Source: Synechococcus sp. Cruz-7E5
Lineage (GTDB): Bacteria > Cyanobacteriota > Cyanobacteriia > PCC-6307 > Cyanobiaceae
Assembly (NCBI RefSeq): GCF_024345995.1
Contig: NZ_JAGQCE010000003.1
Span: 1-64,000 of the forward strand
DNA length: 64,000 nt
Direction: 5' to 3'
Shown in pieces: positions 39,673 through 48,887 of the stretch. The translations under genes and the position numbers were made by a program. The notes beneath the pieces are model-generated. The model was not told the origin of the DNA. It saw only the letters and a program-made list of their open reading frames with translations, and did not search any database. Numbering within the stretch: position 1 is the stretch's first letter; the number at the start of each line of letters is the position of its first letter.

Positions 39673-40032
39673 ATGGACGCCATGACCACCCCGACCCCCA
39701 GGGCCATCCGCGCCAGCGCACTCCAGCAACGGCTGATCGACGGGGAGCCGCTGCAGCTGGTGGACGTGCGCGAACCCGCTGAACTGGAGCTGGCCTCGCT
39801 GCCAGAGCCGGTGCTGCATCTGCCGCTGAGCCGCTCAGCCGAGTGGGTGGAGCGCATCGAAAGCCTGATCGGGCGGGACCAGACGGTGGTGGTGCTCTGT
39901 CATGCCGGAATCCGCAGCTGGCAGTTCGCCTGCTGGTTGATGGAGGCCCAGGGCTATGACGACGTGCTCAACCTGCAGGGGGGAATCGACGCCTGGAGTG
40001 TGGAGGTGGATCCCTCCGTGCCGCGCTATTGA
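39673..40032 (+). CDS. Single-domain rhodanese-like protein
   Basis: This 119-residue protein is a single rhodanese domain: LQLVDVREPAELELASLP, then the active-site loop VVLCHAGIRSWQFA with catalytic Cys76, and LNLQGGIDAWSVEVDPSVPRY at the end. It likely transfers sulfane sulfur or acts in redox signalling; the six-residue loop fits a sulfurtransferase. ATG at 39682 is a possible alternative start. It is divergent from the DUF3352 gene and 103 bases ahead of hrcA. Confidence 0.88.
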   Translation: MDAMTTPTPRAIRASALQQRLIDGEPLQLVDVREPAELELASLPEPVLHLPLSRSAEWVERIESLIGRDQTVVVLCHAGIRSWQFACWLMEAQGYDDVLNLQGGIDAWSVEVDPSVPRY

Positions 40033-40080
40033 GAGCTGATCCGCAGAGCCGGTTCCTGGCCTGGCCGCAACAGAGTGACC

Positions 40081-40107
40081 TTGACATGAGGAATCTTTCC
40101 CTACCAT
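40081..40107 (+). promoter_or_regulatory. Candidate promoter for hrcA
   Basis: A perfect -35 hexamer TTGACA (40081-40086) is followed after 15 bases by TACCAT (40102-40107). The spacing is shorter than the 17-base optimum. It lies 29-55 bases before the hrcA GTG. No CIRCE inverted repeat is present here. Confidence 0.3.
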
Positions 40108-40135
40108 CAGCTCCAGACGTTCCGCCAGCTCGCAT

Positions 40136-41137
40136 GTGATCGCCCTGCCCCACCGCCAACAGCAGGTGCTGCAGGCCACGGTGCATCACTACGTCGACAC
40201 CATGGAGCCGGTGGGCAGCAGCACCCTGATCCGCCGCTTCGGCTTGCCAGCCAGCCCAGCCACTGTGCGATCCACCATGGGAGCCCTTGAACAACGGGGC
40301 CTGTTACTGCAGCCCCACACGTCAGCTGGCCGCATCCCCAGCCAGCAGGGCTACCGCCTCTACGTGGATGCTCTCCTGCCGGCCCCTGGTGCCGGGGCAG
40401 TGCAACTGCAACGGGAAATGCTGGGCCTGAGCCTGCAATGGGCGGCCCTGGATGATCTGCTGCTGCATCTGGCCCGTCGCCTGGCGGATCTCACCGGTCT
40501 GATGAGCCTGATAACCCGTCCCCAGCGGGCTGAATCACGCTTGCAGGCGATCCGGCTGGTGCCCAACGGCGAGCGGCTGCTGGTGCTGCTGGTGCAGAAC
40601 GCTCTGGTGGCCAGCAGCCTCAACCTGCGGCTCCCCACAGGAAGCGGCCTTGAGCTGCCTGCCCTGGAAGGGTGGCTGCAGACGGAACTCGATCGCCCCC
40701 CCGGGGGCCTGATCCGCTGGGAGAGCCTGCCCTCCCAGCTGCGCAGCAGCGGCGGCGTGCTGCGCCAGGCTCTGCGCAGCCATCGCCAGGTCCGAAGCAG
40801 CGATGGCGATGGCGCCTTGGTCGTGGGCATGGGCGGACTGCTGGCCCAGCCCGAATTCAGCCGCAGCGCTGATCTCAGACCATTGCTGCAGCTGGTGGAG
40901 GAGGAGCCTCTGCGACTGCTGCAACCGGCCCAGCAGCAGGAACCTGAGGGAATCTGGATCGGAGCGGAGCATCCCCATCCGGCCCTGCGCCAGTGCGCCG
41001 TGGTACGAGCCACCTATCGGAGCGGGGACGGCAGCGAGGGCCAGGTGGCCCTGCTTGGACCGATGCGCATGGCCTATGCCACGGCGATCTCAGCGGTGCG
41101 CTCCGTGGCCACTAGCCTGCAACGTCTGCTCAGCTGA
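40136..41137 (+). CDS. hrcA: Heat-inducible transcription repressor HrcA
   Basis: This 333-residue protein begins PHRQQQVLQATVHHYVDTMEPVGSSTLIRRFGLPASPATVRSTMGALEQRGLL, the winged-helix DNA-binding part of HrcA, followed by HTSAGRIPSQQGYRLYVD. The C-terminal inserted-dimerisation region ends GPMRMAYATAISAVRSV. HrcA represses groEL/groES by binding CIRCE and depends on GroEL for folding. No groE genes are in the window. GTG at 40136 is the start. Confidence 0.93.
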   Translation: MIALPHRQQQVLQATVHHYVDTMEPVGSSTLIRRFGLPASPATVRSTMGALEQRGLLLQPHTSAGRIPSQQGYRLYVDALLPAPGAGAVQLQREMLGLSLQWAALDDLLLHLARRLADLTGLMSLITRPQRAESRLQAIRLVPNGERLLVLLVQNALVASSLNLRLPTGSGLELPALEGWLQTELDRPPGGLIRWESLPSQLRSSGGVLRQALRSHRQVRSSDGDGALVVGMGGLLAQPEFSRSADLRPLLQLVEEEPLRLLQPAQQQEPEGIWIGAEHPHPALRQCAVVRATYRSGDGSEGQVALLGPMRMAYATAISAVRSVATSLQRLLS

Positions 41138-41149
41138 GGCCCCAACGGA

Positions 41150-41965
41150 ATGACCTATTGCGTGGGGTTCTGGTTGGAGGCCGGTCTGGTGATGGCCTCC
41201 GATTCCCGCACCAACGCCGGGGTCGACTACATCTCGTCGTACAGAAAGCTGTACACCTTCGAGCCGGCTCCCGACCGGCTGTTCATGCTTCTGGCCGCCG
41301 GCAACCTGGCCACCACCCAGGCCGTGATCAACCACATCAAGCGCGACCTGAATCAGGCCCGGCGCGATGGTCCGGGCCTGGCGGGGCGGCCGTTGGCCAG
41401 TCAGGGGGCTTCCGGCGTGCCCCCCAGACAGCACGACCTGCTCAGTGCCAACTACCTGTTCGAGGTGGCCGCCTACATCGGCCGGCTCAGCGTGAAAGTG
41501 CAGAACGACAATCACTCGGCGCTGCACCAGGTAGGCGCCAGCGGTGAAGCCAGCTTCATCCTCGGCGGCCAGATCGCCGGCCAGCCCCATGGCCTGTACC
41601 TGATCTACCCGCAGGGCAACACGATCATGGCCACCCCGGAAACGCCCTTCCTGCAGATCGGGGAGAGCAAGTACGGCAAACCCCCCCTCGATGCGGTGGG
41701 GCACTGCCGGATGTCGCTGGAAGACGCAGCCCGGCTCTGCCTGGTGTCGCAGGTGATCACCCGCCGCTCCAACCTCACCGTGGGGCCTCCCTTCGAGGTG
41801 GCTCTCTACCCCCGCGACAGCCTGGTGGTGGCGCACCACCAGCGGCTGGAGCGGGGCGCCCGCGAGATCGCCGAAATCAACAGGATCTGGATCGAAACCC
41901 AGCGCCAGGCCATGCAGAAACTGCCCCGCTTCCCCTGGGAGCAGTCCCAGGAACCTCCGGACTGA
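41150..41965 (+). CDS. Anbu/proteasome-type peptidase (HslV-like)
   Basis: The 271-residue protein starts MTYCVGFWLEAGLVMASDSRTNAG, the N-terminus of the Anbu (ancestral beta subunit) family of Ntn hydrolases. After Met removal, Thr1, Asp17 (ASDSR) and Lys32 (YRKLY) correspond to the proteasome catalytic residues. The C-terminal stretch has LCLVSQVITRRSNLTVGPPFEV. Anbu genes usually sit beside a transglutaminase-like, an alpha-E and an ATP-grasp gene, none of which is present here. It follows hrcA by 12 bases. The substrate is unknown. Confidence 0.88.
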   Translation: MTYCVGFWLEAGLVMASDSRTNAGVDYISSYRKLYTFEPAPDRLFMLLAAGNLATTQAVINHIKRDLNQARRDGPGLAGRPLASQGASGVPPRQHDLLSANYLFEVAAYIGRLSVKVQNDNHSALHQVGASGEASFILGGQIAGQPHGLYLIYPQGNTIMATPETPFLQIGESKYGKPPLDAVGHCRMSLEDAARLCLVSQVITRRSNLTVGPPFEVALYPRDSLVVAHHQRLERGAREIAEINRIWIETQRQAMQKLPRFPWEQSQEPPD

Positions 41966-41975
41966 GCCCGGTGGG

Positions 41976-43256
41976 TCAGCCGCCAGCCAATCGGTCTCCC
42001 AGCTGGTCGGCCACAGTGTTCACATCCTTGTCGCCGCGGCCGGAGAGGTTGATCACCAGCTCGGTGCCCGGCGCCAGGGTGGGGCAGAGTTGCTCCAGCC
42101 AGGCGAAGGCATGGGCCGTTTCCAGGGCCGGGATGATGCCCTCGAGCAGACTGACCCGTTGCAGCGCATCCAGTGCCTCCCGGTCGGTCACGGCGGCATA
42201 TTCGGCCCGGCCCAGCTCCTGCAGGTAGCTGTGCTCGGGGCCCACCCCCGGGTAGTCGAGACCGGCGCTGATCGAGTGGGCCTCCTGGACCTGCCCCTGC
42301 TCGTCCTGAAGCAGCAGGCTCATGGCACCGTGCAGCACCCCGACACGACCTTCGGTGATCGTGGCGGCATGGCGGCCCGTCGCCACCCCTTCGCCGGCAG
42401 CCTCCACGCCGATCAGACGGACGCAGGTGTCGGTGACGAAGGGGTGGAAGAGGCCCATGGCATTGGAGCCACCGCCCACGCAGGCCAGCAGGACATCGGG
42501 CAGACGGCCGAAAGCCGCCTGGCACTGGACCTTGGTTTCCTCGCCGATCACCGCGTGAAAATCGCGCACCAGCATCGGGTAGGGGTGGGGCCCGGCCACT
42601 GACCCCAGGATGTAGTGAGTGCTCTCCACGTTGGTGACCCAGTCGCGGATGGCTTCGCTGGTGGCGTCCTTGAGAGTGGCGGTACCGGCGGTGACCGGCT
42701 GCACCGTGGCCCCCAGCAGGCGCATGCGGAACACGTTCAGGGCCTGGCGGCGCATGTCCTCGGCGCCCATGTAGATAACGCACTCCAGGCCGAAGCGGGC
42801 GCAGACTGTGGCGGTGGCGACGCCATGCTGACCGGCGCCGGTTTCAGCGATGATCCGCTTCTTGCCCATGCGCAGGGCCAGCAACGCCTGACCCAGAGCG
42901 TTGTTGATCTTGTGGGCCCCCGTGTGGTTCAGGTCCTCCCGCTTGAGCCAGATGCGGGGGCCACCCTCTGGGCGCCGGTAGTGGGCTGTGAGCCGCTCGG
43001 CCTCGTAGAGCGGCGAGGGACGGCCCACGTAGGTTTTGAGCAGGTGATCGAGCCTGCTGGTGAAGGCAGGATCAGCCCAGGCCTCAGCTGCGGCCTGCTC
43101 CAGCTCCGCCAGGGCCGGCATCAACGTCTCCGGTACGTACTGCCCGCCGTAACGCCCGAAACGACCGAGCGCATTCGGTCGGGCGTCCTCCTCCAGTGCT
43201 GCGGCACCGGTGAGGGCAGCGGAGTCCTGGGGGATCGGGGGGAGGGTGCTCGTCAC
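41976..43256 (-). CDS. trpB: Tryptophan synthase beta chain
   Basis: The 426-residue PLP enzyme converts indole plus serine to tryptophan. It shows [12 protein letters not shown], the PLP lysine in [53 protein letters not shown] and the C-terminal [13 protein letters not shown]. This is the TrpB1 type that pairs with TrpA; trpA is elsewhere. GTG at 43256 gives a short variable N-terminus before [13 protein letters not shown]. The gene converges with the Anbu gene (10-base gap). Confidence 0.96.
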   Translation of the reverse strand: MTSTLPPIPQDSAALTGAAALEEDARPNALGRFGRYGGQYVPETLMPALAELEQAAAEAWADPAFTSRLDHLLKTYVGRPSPLYEAERLTAHYRRPEGGPRIWLKREDLNHTGAHKINNALGQALLALRMGKKRIIAETGAGQHGVATATVCARFGLECVIYMGAEDMRRQALNVFRMRLLGATVQPVTAGTATLKDATSEAIRDWVTNVESTHYILGSVAGPHPYPMLVRDFHAVIGEETKVQCQAAFGRLPDVLLACVGGGSNAMGLFHPFVTDTCVRLIGVEAAGEGVATGRHAATITEGRVGVLHGAMSLLLQDEQGQVQEAHSISAGLDYPGVGPEHSYLQELGRAEYAAVTDREALDALQRVSLLEGIIPALETAHAFAWLEQLCPTLAPGTELVINLSGRGDKDVNTVADQLGDRLAGG

Positions 43257-43358
43257 CGGTGATCGATCGGGGTGCTTCAGCCTAGGAAGCGGGCCGCAGC
43301 GACAGATCCATCAGCCCATGGGTGCGCTGTGATGGACGGAGTAGCGGCAACGGGCGCC

Positions 43359-43685
43359 ATGGGCAAGGGAGGCTGGCAGGAATTCAGCGCCGGGGCGAGC
43401 ACAGCCCGGCCAGCGGCTGCGGGGGCAGCGGACACCCCTCGCCCGCAGCAACGGGTGCGGGTGCAGCGCACCAAGGCGGGGAAGGGCGGCAAGACCGTGA
43501 CAGCCATCACCGGCATGGAGCTCAACGACGCCGATGCCCGGGCCCTGCTCAAGCGTCTGAAGGCCAGAGCCGGCAGCGGCGGCACCCTCAAAGACGGCGT
43601 GATCGAGCTGCAGGGGGATCAGGTGGCCATCTGCCTGGAGACGCTCACCGCAGAGGGCTTCCGGCCCAGACAGGCGGGGGGCTGA
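43359..43685 (+). CDS. SUI1/YciH-family translation initiation factor homologue
   Basis: From ATG at 43359 the protein is 108 residues (MGKGGWQEFSAG...), with a C-terminal SUI1 domain: RVQRTKAGKGGKTVTAITG, LKRLKARAGSGGTLKDGVIELQGDQ and ICLETLTAEGFRP. Bacterial YciH resembles eIF1 and is thought to influence start-site fidelity or to act in stress translation. Starts at 43272 and 43332 would add residues without clear homology. A strong hairpin follows its stop. Confidence 0.85.
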   Translation: MGKGGWQEFSAGASTARPAAAGAADTPRPQQRVRVQRTKAGKGGKTVTAITGMELNDADARALLKRLKARAGSGGTLKDGVIELQGDQVAICLETLTAEGFRPRQAGG

Positions 43686-43704
43686 GCAGCCCCGACCACC
43701 AGAG

Positions 43705-43745
43705 GTGTCTGGAAGGTGAGAGCATCGCTCCACCCTTCCAGACAC
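43705..43745 (+). other. Long near-perfect stem-loop between the SUI1-type gene and cysC
   Basis: The 41-base element folds as GTGTCTGGAA (43705-43714) pairing with TTCCAGACAC (43736-43745), then GGTG (43715-43718) with CACC (43731-43734) and GAGC (43720-43723) with GCTC (43727-43730), leaving single-base bulges and a 3-base loop: 18 pairs in all. It ends 13 bases before the cysC ATG. There is no T-run. It may be a factor-dependent terminator, a leader structure of cysC, or a mobile palindromic element. Confidence 0.6.
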
Positions 43746-43758
43746 GTCAGCCACGTCG

Positions 43759-44382
43759 ATGACCAGCTCCCCCACCGACAGCAACGCCACCAACATCGTC
43801 TGGCATGAGGCCGCGGTGGACCGCGACTCCCGCGCCAGCCAGCGGGGACACCGCAGCGCCATCCTCTGGTTCACGGGGCTCTCGGGCGCCGGTAAGAGCA
43901 CCCTCGCCAACGCCGTGAACGTGGAACTGTTCCAGCGAGGGCTGGCCACTTACCTGCTCGATGGTGACAACGTTCGCCATGGCCTCTGCAACGACCTGGG
44001 TTTCTCCGATGCCGACCGGGAGGAGAACATCCGGCGCATCGGCGAGGTGGCCAAGCTTTTCCTCGACGCCGGCGTGATCACCCTCACCGCCTTCGTGTCA
44101 CCCTTCCGGGCCGACCGCGATCGGGCCCGCTCCCTTGTGCAGCCCGGGGATTTCATCGAGATTCACTGCGCCGCCGAACTGGCGGTCTGCGAGCAGCGGG
44201 ATCCCAAGGGGCTGTATGCCAAGGCTCGCGCTGGCGTGATCAAGGATTTCACCGGCATCTCCAGCCCCTATGAAGCTCCGGAGTCCCCTGAACTGCGGGT
44301 GGACACCGGCGGCAGGCTGGAGCAGAACGTGGCCCAGGTGATCAGTTACCTGGAGCATCAGGGGTTGATCGCGGCGGGCTGA
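43759..44382 (+). CDS. cysC: Adenylylsulfate (APS) kinase
   Basis: This 207-residue kinase makes PAPS from APS in sulfate assimilation. It has the P-loop [61 protein letters not shown] and the C-terminal [19 protein letters not shown] at 43759 is close behind a strong hairpin, which may affect expression. The 3' end overlaps the convergent AI-2E-family gene by 41 bases. Confidence 0.96.
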   Translation: MTSSPTDSNATNIVWHEAAVDRDSRASQRGHRSAILWFTGLSGAGKSTLANAVNVELFQRGLATYLLDGDNVRHGLCNDLGFSDADREENIRRIGEVAKLFLDAGVITLTAFVSPFRADRDRARSLVQPGDFIEIHCAAELAVCEQRDPKGLYAKARAGVIKDFTGISSPYEAPESPELRVDTGGRLEQNVAQVISYLEHQGLIAAG

Positions 44383-45481
44383 AGACCGGCGCCATGGCCG
44401 CCTGACTGGTGAATGGTTCTGGCTCCGGCAGCCCCAGGCGACGGGCCACCTCATCGAGAAAGGCCTTGAGGCAGCTCGCCACCGGCACGGCCAGCAGCAG
44501 GCCCAGCAGGTCGCCGAGGCCCAGCAGGCTGCCGATCCGAGCACCGACCGGCAGGCTGAGCAGCAGCCAGGCAGGCTGCAACCCCACGATCTTGCCCATC
44601 AACCGGGGCTGGATCACCTGGTCCACCACCTGGCCCACGGCAATCGCCACAGCCAGCACCTCCAGGCCGGTGCGTGGATCCTCCAGGGCCAGCAGCAGGC
44701 TCACCAGCACGATCGTGAAGGCACTGGCGTAGGGGATCAAGGTGGTGGACCCGATTGCCACGGCAAAGAGCACGCCATAGGGAATCCCCAGCAGGGTGAA
44801 GACCATGATCTGGGCCAAGCTCAGAATCAGCGCCAGAATCACCTGGCCGCCGAAGTAACCGCGGAAGGTGCGGTTCACGGTGGCCAGCACCAGCTCCCGC
44901 CAGCTGGCCGGCAACCAACGGGCCAGTCCGCGACTGGTTGACTCGCCACCCAGCAGCAGGAAAATGGCCAGCACGATCACGATCACGCTGTTGATCGTGA
45001 GGGTGAGGGTGGCACCCAGCAGTCCCAGCAGCTTCTGGCTGAGCTGCGAGGCGTACCGGGTGGAGCGGGTGAGCAGGGCACTGCTGAGATCGCCGAAATC
45101 CGCCGGCAGGCCATGCTCCACAGCCCAGTCCTGGGCCTGGTTGAGCAGGGTTTCCGCCTCCACGAACCAGCCCGGCAAGGCCGTGAGCAGGTCCGCCAGC
45201 TGCTCCACCAGCAGGGGAATGATCCAGAGGGCCACCAGCACAAGCACCAGCAGGGCCAGTCCGAGCACCAGGGCGAGGGCGAGGGGCCTGGGCAGGCCCC
45301 GGCCCGTCAGCCAGCGGCTGGGGAGATCAAGCAGAAAGGCGATCAGCGCAGCCGTGAGAAACAGCGCCGGGAAGGGAGCGAGCGGCAACAACAGCTGACG
45401 CAGCACCCAGAAATTGAGCACCAGCAGGGGCAGGACAAGGCCGAGCCGCTGCCAGGTGGTGAATGGGGCCGGGCGGATCAT
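44342..45481 (-). CDS. AI-2E family (TqsA/PerM-like) membrane protein
   Basis: This 379-residue polytopic protein has about eight membrane segments (e.g. [41 protein letters not shown]) and the family region [37 protein letters not shown]. Family members include TqsA and Na+/H+ antiporter-like transporters; substrate here is not defined and autoinducer export should not be assumed. Its ATG overlaps the upstream membrane-protein stop by four bases, so the two are translationally coupled. Confidence 0.85.
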   Translation of the reverse strand: MIRPAPFTTWQRLGLVLPLLVLNFWVLRQLLLPLAPFPALFLTAALIAFLLDLPSRWLTGRGLPRPLALALVLGLALLVLVLVALWIIPLLVEQLADLLTALPGWFVEAETLLNQAQDWAVEHGLPADFGDLSSALLTRSTRYASQLSQKLLGLLGATLTLTINSVIVIVLAIFLLLGGESTSRGLARWLPASWRELVLATVNRTFRGYFGGQVILALILSLAQIMVFTLLGIPYGVLFAVAIGSTTLIPYASAFTIVLVSLLLALEDPRTGLEVLAVAIAVGQVVDQVIQPRLMGKIVGLQPAWLLLSLPVGARIGSLLGLGDLLGLLLAVPVASCLKAFLDEVARRLGLPEPEPFTSQAAMAPVFSPPRSTPDAPGN

Positions 45482-47034
45482 GGTGCTGGAACTGCCGCCG
45501 CCGGGTCCGGCTCGGCTGGGGGCAGAGGCTTCACCTGACGGCGGAACACCTCCAGGCCTGAGGCAGGCACCGCCACATCGATCAGCTGCAGCCTCCCAGG
45601 GATCAGAGACTCGAACCGCCCGCCAGGCACTTCGTCAGGCTGCACCGACAGCCCGCGATCGATCAGCACCACCCGCTTCAGGGGAGGTCGCACTTCAATG
45701 CTCTCGTCCCGTTGGTCGAGCACCAGATCGGCCTCGCCGTGGTCGTAGGCGGGAAGATGCACCGAGGGCAGGCGATAGGCACGGCGGTTGGAACGGCCGG
45801 TCACCACCACCAGTGTGGTGGCGGGATCGAAGCGCTTCACCGCGCGGATTGCCAGGCCCCAGTCGTGATCGTAGGAGCGCAGATTCTCGAGAAAGCGATC
45901 GCCGGGCACCAGCAGAAAGAGGGCGCATTGCAGGGCCAGCACCAGCAGCAGTGGGCGGGGCCAGCGCAGCGCCCCGGCCCCACCTGTCCGCTCCGCCAGG
46001 CGGGCGGCGAGCAGCAGCAGCACGGCCGGCAGCAGCGTGGTGGCGTGTCCCATCCGGGTGAAGTGCACGGCCAGCAGGTAAGAGGCCGAGGGGAGCGTCC
46101 AGAGGGCGATGAACCAGCGCCGCCAGATCCGTTCCTGGCGCGGGAGCGGTCCAGGGGCCTTTGCGACCGGCCCTGCCCTGCTGGTGGCCAGGGCCAGGGC
46201 CAGACCAGCCGGGGCCGTGAGCGCCACCGTGCGGATCATCAACCAGCTGTTGCCCAGCACCCCGCGGTCGGAGGCCTGCTGGGCGTGGTCCCCCTTCCAG
46301 GACATCAACTGCGACCAGAACGTGGCCAGCCCACCCGCCTCCTCCAGAAAGGCCTGGCCCCACCACACGAGCACCCCGAGGCCGAGTGCCACAGCCACCA
46401 GCAGCCGCCAGGCCTTCAGGCCTCGGCGGCTACCCCTGAGGCAGCACACCAGCACCAGGGGGAACAGGAACAGGGGGGTGTTCGGCCGGATGCCACCGGC
46501 AGTAGCCATCAGCAGCGCCAGGGGGGGCAGGAAGCGCTGATCCCCCTCGGCCACGAACCAGGCGCAGCAGGCGATCGCCGTGACCCAGCCCAGCTCGGTG
46601 CCATAACTGAGCGGTTGACTGGCGTAAAACCAGAGCAGGGGACTGCTGAACAGCAGCACCACCATCCACCAGGCGGCCCGCTGCCCTCCCCAGCGCCGGG
46701 CCAGGATCCAGCCGAAGGGCAGCGCGGCCGCCGACACCAGCGCATTCACCAACTCCAGGGCCGCCACCCCATTGCCCCCGGTGAGCGGCAGGCTCAGGCG
46801 TCCAAGGCTGATCAGCCACCAGAAGCAACCGGGCAGGTGGGGCTGGTGGCGATCCAGGTCGAAGTCGGTGAGAGCAAGCACGAAGTTGCCCGCATCCCAG
46901 GCCTGCACCAGCTCCGTGCGAGTGAGCCAGCGGCTGAGGGCACCAGCGAAGAACAGCAGCAGCCACCAGATCCAGGCGGCCGCCGGCGCCGGCCGCTCCG
47001 GCCCACGAGCTGGTGCAGAACCCGACTCCAGCAT
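45478..47034 (-). CDS. GT-C-like polytopic membrane protein (putative glycosyltransferase)
   Basis: The 518-residue protein has roughly ten membrane helices and a soluble C-terminal domain from about residue 390. The first extracytoplasmic loop carries WDAGNFVLALTDFDLDRHQPHLPGCFWW, an acidic/His pattern resembling the metal-binding loop of GT-C (PMT/ArnT-like, GT39) lipid-linked sugar transferases. The exact family is not certain. ATG at 47034 is used. It sits 3 bases after purE and is coupled to the AI-2E-family gene. Confidence 0.65.
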   Translation of the reverse strand: MLESGSAPARGPERPAPAAAWIWWLLLFFAGALSRWLTRTELVQAWDAGNFVLALTDFDLDRHQPHLPGCFWWLISLGRLSLPLTGGNGVAALELVNALVSAAALPFGWILARRWGGQRAAWWMVVLLFSSPLLWFYASQPLSYGTELGWVTAIACCAWFVAEGDQRFLPPLALLMATAGGIRPNTPLFLFPLVLVCCLRGSRRGLKAWRLLVAVALGLGVLVWWGQAFLEEAGGLATFWSQLMSWKGDHAQQASDRGVLGNSWLMIRTVALTAPAGLALALATSRAGPVAKAPGPLPRQERIWRRWFIALWTLPSASYLLAVHFTRMGHATTLLPAVLLLLAARLAERTGGAGALRWPRPLLLVLALQCALFLLVPGDRFLENLRSYDHDWGLAIRAVKRFDPATTLVVVTGRSNRRAYRLPSVHLPAYDHGEADLVLDQRDESIEVRPPLKRVVLIDRGLSVQPDEVPGGRFESLIPGRLQLIDVAVPASGLEVFRRQVKPLPPAEPDPAAAVPAP

Positions 47035-47037
47035 TGC

Positions 47038-47658
47038 TCAGCCCTCCATGGCGGCCAGATAGGCCTTGCTGCCAAGTTCCCCCAGGCGGGCGTCCTTGGC
47101 GCAGACCTGGTCATGCAGCCCCAGGCGATGCCGCCTGAGCTGCTCGGCCAGGACAGGATCGGCCGTGGCCAGGATCTGGACCGCGAGCAGTCCGGCGTTG
47201 GTGCCGTTGCCGATGGCCACCGTGGCGACGGGGATCCCGGCCGGCATCTGCACAATTGAATGAAGCGAATCGACCCCCGAGAGGGTCCGGCTGACCACCG
47301 GCACACCGATCACCGGCAAGGTGGTGAGGGACGCCACCATCCCCGGCAGGTGGGCGGCACCGCCGGCCCCCGCCACGATCACCTTGAGGCCGCGGCTGGC
47401 TGCAGTTTCCGCGAAGTTCAGCATCTCCCGCGGGGTGCGGTGAGCCGAGAGCACCCGCACCTCCACGCCCACCCCGAAGTCTTCAAGCACCTTCACCGCC
47501 GGCTGCATCGTCGGCAGGTCGGAATCGCTGCCCATCACCACGGCCACGAGAGGGGCATCCCCGGAACTGGGGGGCGGCGGGTTGGCTCCCTCAACGGCAG
47601 CGGAGACGGGTTCGAGGGTCAAAGGGGAGCGGCGGGGGCCGTGCGGCGAGGATGGCAT
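47038..47658 (-). CDS. purE: N5-carboxyaminoimidazole ribonucleotide mutase
   Basis: The 206-residue protein has the PurE class I core: [56 protein letters not shown] and [23 protein letters not shown]. It rearranges N5-CAIR to CAIR in purine synthesis. The N-terminal 34 residues are Pro/Ser-rich and outside the conserved domain, so a downstream start is possible; ATG at 47658 leaves only 26 bases to the divergent nagA start. Confidence 0.94.
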   Translation of the reverse strand: MPSSPHGPRRSPLTLEPVSAAVEGANPPPPSSGDAPLVAVVMGSDSDLPTMQPAVKVLEDFGVGVEVRVLSAHRTPREMLNFAETAASRGLKVIVAGAGGAAHLPGMVASLTTLPVIGVPVVSRTLSGVDSLHSIVQMPAGIPVATVAIGNGTNAGLLAVQILATADPVLAEQLRRHRLGLHDQVCAKDARLGELGSKAYLAAMEG

Positions 47659-47684
47659 TCTCCCGCCCGTTCGCCCCGGAGCTG

Positions 47685-48860
47685 ATGACCGTGCGCTGGA
47701 TCAGCAACGTCCGCCTGCCCCAGGCGTCGCGCTGCAGCCATGGCTCCGAGCGCCGCTGGCGTCTCGGGGTGGACAGCCGGGGTTTGATCGATCGGGTGCT
47801 GGCAATCGATCCCGGCAGCTGCGCCGCCGGCGACGACTGGGACGGCGACTGGATCAGCCCCATGGGAGTTGATCTGCAGATCAACGGAGGCCTGGGGCTG
47901 GCCTTTCCCGAGCTGGAGCCGGCCGACCTGCCGCGGCTGCTGGAGCTGCTGGAGCTGCTCTGGGACGATGGGGTGGAGGCGATCTGCCCCACCCTGGTGA
48001 CCTGCGCTGTACCTGCCCTGCGCCAGGCCCTGGCCGTGCTGCATCAGGCCCGCCTCCAACATCGACCCGGGCGCTGCCAGCTTCTCGGCGCCCATCTGGA
48101 GGGCCCCTTCCTGGCCGAGGCGCGTCGCGGTGCCCACCCGGCGGCCCACCTGGCCCTCCCCAGCCTGGAGGCCCTGCAGGAGCGGATCAGCGGGCATGAG
48201 CAGGAGATCGCCCTGGTGACCCTTGCCCCGGAACTGGAGGGGGCCGAAGCGGTGATCGCCGCCCTGCGGCAGCACGGCATCGTGGTGAGCCTGGGCCACA
48301 GCGCGGCAACGGAGGCCGAGGCAGGGCGGGCTTTCGCGGCGGGAGTGGGCATGCTCACCCATGTCTTCAATGCCATGGCCGACATGCACCGGCGAGCCCC
48401 CGGTCCGGTGGCGGCTGCGCTGCTGCGCGGCGATGTGGCCCTAGGGCTGATCGCAGACGGGGTGCATGTGGCCCCCTCGATGGCGGTACTGCTGCAGCGG
48501 CTGGCACCCGAACAGGTGCTGCTGGTGAGCGACGCGCTCGGACCCTATGGCCTGAGCGAGGGGCGCCACCGCTGGGATGAACGGGTGCTGCTGGTGGAGG
48601 ACGGAAGCTGCAGGTTGGAGGACGGCACCCTGGCGGGCGTGACCCTGCCCCTGCTGGAGGGGGTGACGCGCCTGGCCCGCTGGAGCGGCGAACCTGGGCG
48701 GGCGATCGCCGCCGCGACCCTTGTGCCCCGGCGGGTGCTCGGGGAGCGGCGCACGCTGTCTCAGATGCTGCTTGGAAGGCCCCTGGCCGAATCCCTGCGC
48801 TGGCATGCGGGGGCCGACGGGGAGCTGCGCTGGCGGCGTGGGTCCGAAGCGGCTCCTTAA
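47685..48860 (+). CDS. nagA: N-acetylglucosamine-6-phosphate deacetylase
   Basis: The 391-residue amidohydrolase removes acetate from GlcNAc-6-P, feeding amino-sugar recycling. Family features are [29 protein letters not shown] (metal Glu), [13 protein letters not shown] and [17 protein letters not shown] (metal His), IADGVHV and LVSDAL (catalytic Asp). ATG at 47685 matches the conserved N-terminus; the frame opens earlier at 47652. The purE/nagA divergent spacing is very short. Confidence 0.92.
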   Translation: MTVRWISNVRLPQASRCSHGSERRWRLGVDSRGLIDRVLAIDPGSCAAGDDWDGDWISPMGVDLQINGGLGLAFPELEPADLPRLLELLELLWDDGVEAICPTLVTCAVPALRQALAVLHQARLQHRPGRCQLLGAHLEGPFLAEARRGAHPAAHLALPSLEALQERISGHEQEIALVTLAPELEGAEAVIAALRQHGIVVSLGHSAATEAEAGRAFAAGVGMLTHVFNAMADMHRRAPGPVAAALLRGDVALGLIADGVHVAPSMAVLLQRLAPEQVLLVSDALGPYGLSEGRHRWDERVLLVEDGSCRLEDGTLAGVTLPLLEGVTRLARWSGEPGRAIAAATLVPRRVLGERRTLSQMLLGRPLAESLRWHAGADGELRWRRGSEAAP

Positions 48861-48887
48861 GATCCGCCCACCCGTACAAGCGCACCC

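Noticed and set aside
40033..40135. CIRCE operator in front of hrcA
   Set aside because: The TTAGCACTC-N9-GAGTGCTAA inverted repeat is not present; only a promoter-like TTGACA element is found.
45712..47259. A 515-codon plus-strand open frame across the GT-C-like gene and purE
   Set aside because: It crosses two minus-strand genes, is rich in Gln/His/Pro/Arg as expected for antisense of Leu/Ala-rich membrane protein, and shows no domain.
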